From Hyphomonas sp. CY54-11-8 (GTDB lineage: Bacteria > Pseudomonadota > Alphaproteobacteria > Caulobacterales > Hyphomonadaceae): a stretch of DNA of 64,000 nucleotides. The notes under the pieces are model-generated. The model saw only the letters and a list, made by a program, of their open reading frames with translations. It did not search any database and was not told where the DNA came from. The stretch covers positions 124,001 to 188,000 of the forward strand of contig NZ_AWFD01000038.1 of assembly GCF_000682735.1 (NCBI RefSeq). The letters run 5' to 3'. The translations under genes and the position numbers were made by a program. This document shows, piece after piece, positions 58,148 to 64,000 of this stretch (the first letter of the stretch is position 1; each line of letters opens with the position of its first letter).

Positions 58148-58834
58148 ATGACCACCATCCTCATCACCGGCGCAAATCGCGGTATCGGCTTTCACCTCGC
58201 CCGGGAGGCGCTGGACAAGGGCTGGCGCGTCTGTGGCAGCGTGCGCACTGACGCACAGGCGGAGGAAACAGCAGCGGAACTCGGCTCCGGCTTCACGCCA
58301 CTTGTCTTCGACGTGACCGACCGCTCAGCCATGTCAGCAGCCGCTGCGCGCCTCGACGCACCCGTCGACATCCTGATCAACAATGCCGGCACAATCGGCC
58401 CGCCGGATGCTGAGCAGACCACGCTGAAAATGGATTTCGACGGCTTCGCCCGGACGCTCGAAATCAACACACTCGCGCCGCTGGCCGTCGCGCAGGCTTT
58501 CCTGCCTCATATCCGGAAATCTGAAAACGGCCGTATCCTGACCGTTTCCAGCCAGATGTCCTGGATGGGCTATGCCAAATCCGACCGGATCGCCTACCGG
58601 GCGTCCAAGGCAGCAGTGAACAAGGTGATGCAAGGCCTTGCGACAGACCTCGCGCCAGAAGGCATCGCAGTCTGCCTGATCGATCCCGGCTGGGTACAGA
58701 CCGATATGGGCGGGCCCGCCGCAAACCTCACCCCGGACGAAGTCGCGAAAGGGATTGTTGCAGTCGCGGACGGGCTCACTCTGGCCCGCACGGGCCGATT
58801 TATCGAATGGACCGGGAGAGAGCGGGAGTTCTAG
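58148..58834 (+). CDS. Short-chain dehydrogenase/reductase
   Basis: Second SDR of the pair, 228 residues, classical type. Cofactor motif TGANRGIG at about 7-14, the ILINNAGTIG segment for NNAG, and catalytic Ser-Tyr-Lys in TVSSQMSW and RIAYRASKAAVN. It starts one base after the first SDR stop, so they form an operon. No pathway genes beside them identify a substrate. Confidence 0.93.
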   Translation: MTTILITGANRGIGFHLAREALDKGWRVCGSVRTDAQAEETAAELGSGFTPLVFDVTDRSAMSAAAARLDAPVDILINNAGTIGPPDAEQTTLKMDFDGFARTLEINTLAPLAVAQAFLPHIRKSENGRILTVSSQMSWMGYAKSDRIAYRASKAAVNKVMQGLATDLAPEGIAVCLIDPGWVQTDMGGPAANLTPDEVAKGIVAVADGLTLARTGRFIEWTGREREF

Positions 58835-58841
58835 AGAAAGG

Positions 58842-59252
58842 CTAGCCGTCCCCACCGATCCGCTCATCCGTACCCGTCTCCTTGTCCACCCGGCGGCCAT
58901 GGGCCCACCAGTTCTCGAAATTGGTCTCGAGGATGCTCATGCCGAGGTCCTCGCGGCGGACGCCGGGAGATTTCACAAGATTGTCTGCAATTGCCTCAAA
59001 CAGGCGCATCTTCACGGCGGCCGGGCGGGCATTGAACGAAAGCCGGATCATCAGGAAGTCCGGACTGCGCGGCATTCCGAAATAGTTCGGGTCAAAGATA
59101 TAATTCTCTTCTTCCAGTTCGTGCGTGACCTGGAAATAGTCGTCTTCCGGCAGGTTCATCACCGAGATCATCGCCTGGTGGATGCCCGCCGAAACGGCCG
59201 CCCTGTAGGCCTTGTCCTTCCCGGATCGCATCCAGACTTGAATCATTGGCAT
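58842..59252 (-). CDS. Tautomerase family protein
   Basis: Protein of 136 residues of the 4-oxalocrotonate tautomerase superfamily. After Met the sequence is PMIQVWMRSG, leaving the catalytic N-terminal Pro. AAGGAATATCC precedes the ATG, which makes this start better than upstream ones. Two tandem-like halves are longer than the 60-residue 4-OT monomer, as in MSAD/cis-CaaD-like or PptA-type fused forms. Its reaction is unknown. It is divergent from an XRE regulator, a likely controller. Confidence 0.88.
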   Translation of the reverse strand: MPMIQVWMRSGKDKAYRAAVSAGIHQAMISVMNLPEDDYFQVTHELEEENYIFDPNYFGMPRSPDFLMIRLSFNARPAAVKMRLFEAIADNLVKSPGVRREDLGMSILETNFENWWAHGRRVDKETGTDERIGGDG

Positions 59253-59368
59253 GGGATATTCCTTTCTCGTTCGACCCGCAGTTGACGGATCGTTTGTCGA
59301 GACTAGGGTGAACGTCACGCCCCAAACAGGACCAGGATTATCCTAGGACTAAATGGACCCACCCTGAG

Positions 59369-60163
59369 ATGCAAACGACGACGCCCACCCCTGTTCGCCA
59401 TGCCCGCAACGAGCTTGGCCGGTTCCTCCGCTCCCGGCGCGAGGCGATCCGGCCGGAGACCCTCGGCCTGCCTGAACGCGGACGGCGCCGCACCCCGGGG
59501 CTTCGCCGCGATGAGGTGGCCGAGCTCGCAGATATTTCTGTCGACTGGTACATCAGGCTGGAACAGGGCCGCCCGGTCAGCCCGTCCCGCCACACCGTTG
59601 ACGCGATTGCCAGGGCCTTGCGGCTCGACACGGTCGAGATAGCTCACCTCTACGCCCTGTCCGGCATGGCCCTGCCCCAGGACGCCGCGGACGAAGTTGT
59701 TCCGCCGACTGTGCAGCGCATGACCGACCGGCTGGCACAGCCAGCCTATGTCACCAACCGGTTGGGCGATGTGCTTCACTGGAACCTTGCGGCAGATGCC
59801 TTGTTCGGGTTCGGCGATGTTGCGGATGCCGACAGGAATGTCTTTATCGGCATGTTCCTCCGCCCGGCCTCACGCAAGCTGTTCGGGGCTGGCTGGGAAG
59901 CCGAAGCAAAACGCATGCTGGCCGAGTTCCGGCCCGTTCACGACATCAACACAGCCGATCCCCGCTTCGTGCAGCTAACGGGCCGGCTTCAGGCAGAGAG
60001 CCATCTGTTTGCGACATGGTGGCGCCAACATGGCATCAAGGTCGGCGGTGCCGGGTGCAAGACGCTCTACCCGCCAGGCGGCGGCAGGACGAAATACGAA
60101 TATGTCGCCCTTCAGGTTATCGAAAACCCGGCACTCAAAACCATTATCTACTATGCCGTCTAG
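59369..60163 (+). CDS. XRE-type regulator with MmyB-like ligand domain
   Basis: Transcription regulator of 264 residues. The N-terminal helix-turn-helix is ELGRFLRSRREAIRPETLGL and RRTPGLRRDEVAELADISVDWYIRLEQGRPVSPSRHTVDAIARAL, followed by the MmyB-like PAS-type domain (PAYVTNRLGDVLHWNLAADALFGFGD, RRHYTLVYP-like end replaced here by CKTLYPPGGGRTKYEYVALQV). Ligands in the family are thought to be small metabolites or fatty acids. It is divergent from the tautomerase gene. Its stop codon overlaps that of pepP-like gene in CTAG. Confidence 0.92.
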   Translation: MQTTTPTPVRHARNELGRFLRSRREAIRPETLGLPERGRRRTPGLRRDEVAELADISVDWYIRLEQGRPVSPSRHTVDAIARALRLDTVEIAHLYALSGMALPQDAADEVVPPTVQRMTDRLAQPAYVTNRLGDVLHWNLAADALFGFGDVADADRNVFIGMFLRPASRKLFGAGWEAEAKRMLAEFRPVHDINTADPRFVQLTGRLQAESHLFATWWRQHGIKVGGAGCKTLYPPGGGRTKYEYVALQVIENPALKTIIYYAV

Positions 60164-61971
60164 ATCCGCTTCGTGGCGTCCTTAAGCCAGGCTTTCACAT
60201 CGTCCGGCAGTTTGCGGTTCAGCAGCTTCCAGACCTGCTTGTGATAGTCGTTGACGTATTTGCGCTCTTCTTTGGTGAGCAGCTTCACGTCGATCAGGTC
60301 ACGTGCCAGCGGCGCGAAGGTCAGGCATTCGAAGCCCAGCATGTCGATCTCGCCGCCCTCGATGGGGGCTGGCGGGGTAACATATTGCAGGTTTTCGATC
60401 CGGATGCCGTACTGCCCTTCCCGGTAATAGCCGGGTTCGTTCGAGACGATCATGCCCGGCATCAGCGGCACGGCGTTCCACGCCTTGGCAATCCGGTGCG
60501 GCCCTTCATGCACGCCGAGATACACGCCGACGCCATGGCCTGTGCCGTGCTGATAGTCGAGCCCCGCCTGCCACAGCGCATGACGCGCCAGCGTATCGAG
60601 ATGCGTACCGGTCGTGCCTTCCGGGAACCGTACGGTGGCCAGCGAGATATGGCCTTTCAGCACCAGCGTATAGTGGCGAATCATGTCTGCTGTCGGTTCA
60701 CCGATCGGCACGGTGCGGGTGACGTCCGTCGTCCCATCCGGATACTGACCGCCTGAATCGATCAGGTAGAGCGAGCCGAGCTCCAGCGTCCGGTCGGACG
60801 CTTCCGACACGCGATAGTGCGGCAGCGCGCCATGCTCCACCGCGCCGGAAATCGACGGGAAGGACAGGTCTTTCAGCGAGTCGTATTCGTCGCGGAAATT
60901 CTCCAGCCGGATCGCCGCTTCGATCTCGGTCACCTTGCCGCTCTGCGCTTCGGTGTCGAGCCAGTGCAGGAAGCGGGTCAGTGCAACGCCGTCACGAATG
61001 TGCGCGGCGGTGGTGCCCTTGATCTCTGCCTCATTCTTGCAGGCGCGCGGCAGAGCCACCGGGTCGCGCTGGCGCACGATCTTGCCACCGGCCGCTTCCA
61101 CCGTGTCGAAGAACCAGGCCGAGGCGAGATCCGGATCGAGGCTGACGGTCTTGCCGGACAATTCACCCAGTCCCTCGTCAATTTCCGACAGCGGACGGAC
61201 GGTGACTGTATTGCCGAGATGCTTGCGCAACTTCGGCGAGACTTTCGCTTCGTCGAGGAACAGATCCGCACTGCCATCCTTGTGGAGGATCGCCCGGCCC
61301 AGCGGCAGCGGCGTGCACATCACGTCCCCGCCCCGGATATTGAACGCCCAGGCAAGCGACGCCGGTGACGTCAGCACGGCGGCATCGATGCCGTCCTCTT
61401 CCAGCGCCTTGCCGATTTCAGCGCGCTTTTCGTCATGCGCAACGCCGGCATATTTCACATGGTAAGGCGCGACTTCCGCCATTGGCTGCGGCGGACGGTC
61501 GGCCCAGGCCTTGTCGATCGGGTTTTCCTCGACCGCGATCAGTTCGGCGCCGGATTTCTTTGCGGCGGCCTCCAGCAGGGTGACATCATTCGGGCTCATC
61601 AGGCGCGGGTCGTACCCGACCTTCTTGCCGGAAAGTTTCTGTTTCGCTAGCCACCCGAAAGCGCCCGGCTCCGGAATGGCTTCCCGGTCCCACAGTTCAG
61701 GGGCGGTCTGGTCGGCTGCCTGAATGGTGTAGCGGCCATCGGCGAAGATCACGGCCTTGTCGGTGAAGACGAAGGCGGACCCGAACGAGCCGGTGAAGCC
61801 CGATACCCAGGCCAGGCGCTCGTTCGCGTCCGGCAGGTACTCGTTCTGGTATTCGTCGTCGTGCGGCACATAAAAGCCGTCGAGGCCCATGGTGCCAAGC
61901 TCCTTGCGGAGCAGCGGAAGGTGCGCGCGCCCGTCCTGGGGGCCGCCCTTGATATCGAAGGTCTGTCTCAT
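60160..61971 (-). CDS. Xaa-Pro aminopeptidase (M24B family)
   Basis: Metallopeptidase of 603 residues that removes N-terminal residues before proline. Two creatinase-like N-terminal domains precede a pita-bread C-terminal domain. Metal ligands are visible: the Asp pair in YLIDSGGQYPDGTTDVTRT, the His in GHGVGVYLGVHEGP, the Glu in VSNEPGYY and the Glu in RIENL. The size matches the three-domain APP-type enzymes of bacteria and animals. Stop overlaps the convergent regulator. Confidence 0.95.
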   Translation of the reverse strand: MRQTFDIKGGPQDGRAHLPLLRKELGTMGLDGFYVPHDDEYQNEYLPDANERLAWVSGFTGSFGSAFVFTDKAVIFADGRYTIQAADQTAPELWDREAIPEPGAFGWLAKQKLSGKKVGYDPRLMSPNDVTLLEAAAKKSGAELIAVEENPIDKAWADRPPQPMAEVAPYHVKYAGVAHDEKRAEIGKALEEDGIDAAVLTSPASLAWAFNIRGGDVMCTPLPLGRAILHKDGSADLFLDEAKVSPKLRKHLGNTVTVRPLSEIDEGLGELSGKTVSLDPDLASAWFFDTVEAAGGKIVRQRDPVALPRACKNEAEIKGTTAAHIRDGVALTRFLHWLDTEAQSGKVTEIEAAIRLENFRDEYDSLKDLSFPSISGAVEHGALPHYRVSEASDRTLELGSLYLIDSGGQYPDGTTDVTRTVPIGEPTADMIRHYTLVLKGHISLATVRFPEGTTGTHLDTLARHALWQAGLDYQHGTGHGVGVYLGVHEGPHRIAKAWNAVPLMPGMIVSNEPGYYREGQYGIRIENLQYVTPPAPIEGGEIDMLGFECLTFAPLARDLIDVKLLTKEERKYVNDYHKQVWKLLNRKLPDDVKAWLKDATKRI

Positions 61972-62171
61972 GCCGGAGTCTTACCGCCGCACCTGACCCA
62001 AGAAAAGCGCATTTGAGCTATGCATTTCAGCATGCTTATTTTCAGGCTTTCCCTCTTTTTTGTTTACCTCTGAGGCCTATATGGCGCCCTCCGAAGTCAT
62101 TGAGACATCCATCTCGGGTTCGGAAAAAGAACGCACGAATAATAATTGCAAGAACAACGAAAGCAAAACTG

Positions 62172-62348
62172 ATGAATACCGACCTGACGACCTCCGCCCG
62201 CACTGACACTGCCGAAATTCGCGGCGCAGAGGTCAAAGACATCACCCGCGCGATCATCGCCGGCGAAGCCGTGCAGATGCCGGTGAACCGTCCGCGCATC
62301 CTGGCCCGCCGCATGGCCCGCTGGGCACGCCGCGCCACGCACGCCTGA
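62172..62348 (+). CDS. Small hypothetical protein (58 residues)
   Basis: Short ORF starting MNTDLTTSARTDTAEIRG and ending in a basic arginine-rich tail (RPRILARRMARWARRATHA). It is not recognised. Evidence for being real: it has sensible composition, and a strong hairpin with T-run lies 67 bp past its stop on the same strand. Against it: the Shine-Dalgarno is weak. The basic amphipathic tail could bind nucleic acid or membranes, which is speculation. Confidence 0.5.
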   Translation: MNTDLTTSARTDTAEIRGAEVKDITRAIIAGEAVQMPVNRPRILARRMARWARRATHA

Positions 62349-62415
62349 TCAACCCTGATCCCTGGCCTGCCCACACCTCCGGGCAGGCAACCTACCCTGA
62401 GTGTAGATTACCTTT

Positions 62416-62458
62416 CTCCCGCCCATCCTCCCTGGGATGCGGCGGGAGATTTTTATTT
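62416..62458 (+). terminator. Rho-independent terminator after the 58-residue ORF
   Basis: CTCCCGCC pairs with GGCGGGAG, with an inner ATCC/GGAT stem, followed by ATTTTTATTT on the plus strand. It lies 67 bp past the small ORF and just beyond the end of prmA on the other strand. Confidence 0.85.
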
Positions 62459-62480
62459 CAATGCCAGGTTCTGCCCTGCG

Positions 62481-63338
62481 TCAGGCTTTCTGGCGCATGA
62501 CCAGCGTTGACCAGCCATCCTTGCGGATGCGGCGTTCGAACAGGATGCCATGACCCTCGAAGGCCTGACGCACCTGCATGGCCTGGTGATGCAGCAAGCC
62601 CGACAGGATGATCGTGCCGCCGGGCGCCGTAAGGCGCGCAATCTCCGGCGCAAGGCCGATCAGCGGCTTCATCAGGATGTTCGCAAACACGGTCTGGTAC
62701 GGCGCAGCCTGTCGGATGCGCGGATGGTTCGCGCCGGTCACATGCATCGCCGTGAAGCCGGTTACATTGTTCTTCTTCGCATTCTCGTTCGCCACGACGA
62801 CACTGTCGAAATCGATATCGGTGCCGAGCGCCATGGTCGCGCCGGCCTTCAGGGCAGCGATTGCCAGGACGCCGGAGCCCGTCCCGAGATCCAGCACTTT
62901 CCCGATGGCGCGGCGGCGGCGCACGTCATCGAGCGCCAGCAGGCAACCCAGCGTCGTACCGTGATGGCCGGTGCCGAAAGCCGGCCCCGCCTCGATCAGC
63001 ACCGGGATCCGCCCCGGCGCCATCTTCGCCAGCGCATGACTGCCCGCGACAAAGAACGGACCAGCAGAAACCGGCGGCAGGCCTTCCAGCGACATGGTCA
63101 CCCAGTCGCGCTCGACCACTTCTTCCACCCGCGCGTTCAGCTCCGGGCTGGTCTCGGTGATCATGGCCACACACGCGTCGGCGTCTTCCTGGCTCTCCGC
63201 GAAGGCATCGAGGCGCCAGACGCCCCGTCCGTCTTCCTTGCAGTCCACTGCGCCCGCAGGCGACGGGTCTGCCCAGGCCAGGGCATCCCATGCTGCTTCC
63301 ACCGGCGCCCGCGCGCCTCTTGCCGATATCTGGTACAT
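62481..63338 (-). CDS. prmA: Ribosomal protein uL11 methyltransferase
   Basis: SAM-dependent enzyme that methylates L11 lysines. It has 285 residues. The SAM region is IGKVLDLGTGSGVLAIAALKAGATMALGTDIDFDSVVVANENAKKN; PAFGTGHHGTTLGCLLAL precedes it, and FANILMKPLIGLAPEIARLTAPGGTIILSGLL follows, all as in PrmA. An N-terminal substrate domain of about 110 residues is present. It lies on the minus strand, upstream of nothing else on that strand except the DUF1330 gene 44 bp beyond. Confidence 0.95.
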   Translation of the reverse strand: MYQISARGARAPVEAAWDALAWADPSPAGAVDCKEDGRGVWRLDAFAESQEDADACVAMITETSPELNARVEEVVERDWVTMSLEGLPPVSAGPFFVAGSHALAKMAPGRIPVLIEAGPAFGTGHHGTTLGCLLALDDVRRRRAIGKVLDLGTGSGVLAIAALKAGATMALGTDIDFDSVVVANENAKKNNVTGFTAMHVTGANHPRIRQAAPYQTVFANILMKPLIGLAPEIARLTAPGGTIILSGLLHHQAMQVRQAFEGHGILFERRIRKDGWSTLVMRQKA

Positions 63339-63382
63339 CCGCGGCGCTTAGCAGGACACCGAACCGAAAGGAAGATGCTGCA

Positions 63383-63781
63383 TCAGGGGGCTGGGCCTTC
63401 CACCAGAATGAACCGGGAAACCGCATTCTCGATTCGCCCCCGCCGGACTTCCGTATACTCCGGCGAGTCGTAGAAGCGCTTCGCTTCCGCCATGCTCGGA
63501 AACTCCACGACAACCATCCGGCCAGCAGGTGGAGCGCCTTCAAGGGCCTCGGCCGCGCCGCCGCGCACGAGATACTTGCCCCCATAGGCTGCGACCAGCG
63601 GTCCGGCCGCCGCCACATAGGCCTTGTAGGGTTCCGGATTCACCACCTCGATTTCGGCGACGAGGTAGGCTTTCGGCACCGTAGCAGGAGCCGCATCCGG
63701 CTCCGCGACTGTCGTGCAGGCTGCCGCCAGGCAGATCCCCGTGCCAAGCATGACCGCGCGGGCGTAAGTGTTTATCGCCAT
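63383..63781 (-). CDS. DUF1330 domain lipoprotein
   Basis: Protein of 132 residues. The signal and lipobox are MAINTYARAVMLGTGICLAAAC, so it is probably a lipoprotein, which is unusual for the mostly cytoplasmic DUF1330 family. The domain is seen in AYLVAEIEVVNPEPYKAYVAAAGPLVAAYGGKYLVRGGAAEALEG and RMVVVEFPSMAEAKRFYDSPEYTEVRRGRIENAVSRFILVEG, a dimeric ferredoxin-like fold. Function is unknown. Confidence 0.9.
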   Translation of the reverse strand: MAINTYARAVMLGTGICLAAACTTVAEPDAAPATVPKAYLVAEIEVVNPEPYKAYVAAAGPLVAAYGGKYLVRGGAAEALEGAPPAGRMVVVEFPSMAEAKRFYDSPEYTEVRRGRIENAVSRFILVEGPAP

Positions 63782-63929
63782 TTTCTTGTCTCCCCTTTAA
63801 ATCCGGCCTGTCCCGGCCCCCCAGCAAAGGCCCGGAACCCCGGCCTGCCAAGGCTTTTCATTGGCCGGAACAGAAAAATCAGGCGCCAGATCGGCGCTGC
63901 CCTTGGAATCTCGCGGGAATACACATATA

Positions 63930-63943
63930 TTGTTATTCGATAA
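63930..63943. promoter_or_regulatory. Second copy of the AT-rich 14-bp motif
   Basis: TTGTTATTCGATAA, identical to 46453-46466, lies 17 bp before the start of the last gene and directly before its AAGGAG ribosome-binding site. The position fits an operator or the -10/start region of its promoter. Confidence 0.4.
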
Positions 63944-63960
63944 GAAGGAGACCCCGGGCC

Positions 63961-64000
63961 ATGAGCCTTACAACCGATGACATGATCCTGATCGAGCAAC
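63961..64000 (+). CDS. Unidentified protein, first 13 codons only
   Basis: The ATG at 63961 follows AAGGAG at a spacing of about 10 and reads MSLTTDDMILIEQ before the window ends. This is too short to name. The good ribosome-binding site supports a real gene, which may be controlled by the adjacent repeat. Confidence 0.6.
   Translation, partial: MSLTTDDMILIEQ

Noticed and set aside
62042-62374. 110-codon minus-strand ORF opposite the small gene at 62172
   Set aside because: It has no family similarity and overlaps a plus-strand ORF that has its own terminator.

Overview
The window looks like a core-genome stretch of an alphaproteobacterium, most likely Hyphomonadaceae (Hyphomonas-like). The support is high GC, dense gene packing, families typical of the class (DUF2794, DUF1285, DUF1178, DUF6111, COQ9, aa3-oxidase subunit IV, an FtsZ with a long linker), an alphaproteobacterial direct-repeat LexA box (GTTC-N7-GTTC) before recN, and CtrA-like sites (TTAA-N7-TTAA with one mismatch) before ftsZ and one orphan gene. 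The genus is inference. I see no rRNA, tRNA, CRISPR array, insertion sequence or phage, and no gene-free gap above about 300 bases.

Layout. 1-2.5 kb: cytochrome bc1 operon petABC on the minus strand, with petC cut by the window edge. 2.7-4.2 kb: hemF and tspO, both tied to porphyrin. 4.2-7.1 kb: DUF1285, CoA-type Nudix, DUF6111 and CCA-adding enzyme on the minus strand. 7.2-13.9 kb: a MoxR-DUF58-DUF4159-VWA operon with ATGA overlaps between its last three genes. 14-21 kb: an EmrAB-type efflux pair, a serine hydrolase, and small enzymes with an AraC regulator. 21-29 kb: DsbD-like reductase with a redoxin, SapC, a DUF885 peptidase-like lipoprotein and a YfbK-like VWA lipoprotein. 29-37 kb: DUF2794, COQ9 divergent from rpsU, a cysteine-rich lipoprotein, an ABC-2 exporter, a mini-DksA, COX IV, DUF1178, glutaredoxin, and a frameshifted comF divergent from a methyltransferase.

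37-40 kb: a coupled minus-strand chain of peptidyl-prolyl isomerase, argJ, mutT and an orphan Flp pilin, each junction overlapping by 4 bp. 40-53.4 kb: secA, a P-loop kinase, murB, an antisense TonB-dependent receptor, then ddl-ftsQ-ftsA-ftsZ-lpxC and bamD, i.e. the envelope and division core. 53.4-57.2 kb: recN and ligA on the minus strand, with recN probably under SOS control. 57.4-64 kb: two short-chain dehydrogenases, a tautomerase divergent from an XRE/MmyB regulator, Xaa-Pro aminopeptidase, a 58-residue ORF, prmA, a DUF1330 lipoprotein and the first codons of one more gene.

Most of the window is ordinary. The points most worth checking are the single-base frameshift in comF, the Flp pilin coupled to argJ-mutT, the rpsU start (conserved Met replaced by ATC, spaced correctly from a Shine-Dalgarno), a 14-bp AT-rich motif shared by two unlinked gene starts, the CtrA-like and LexA sites, the periplasmic insertion in cytochrome b, and a lower-GC cysteine-rich lipoprotein. 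I did not find a clearly new multi-gene system.
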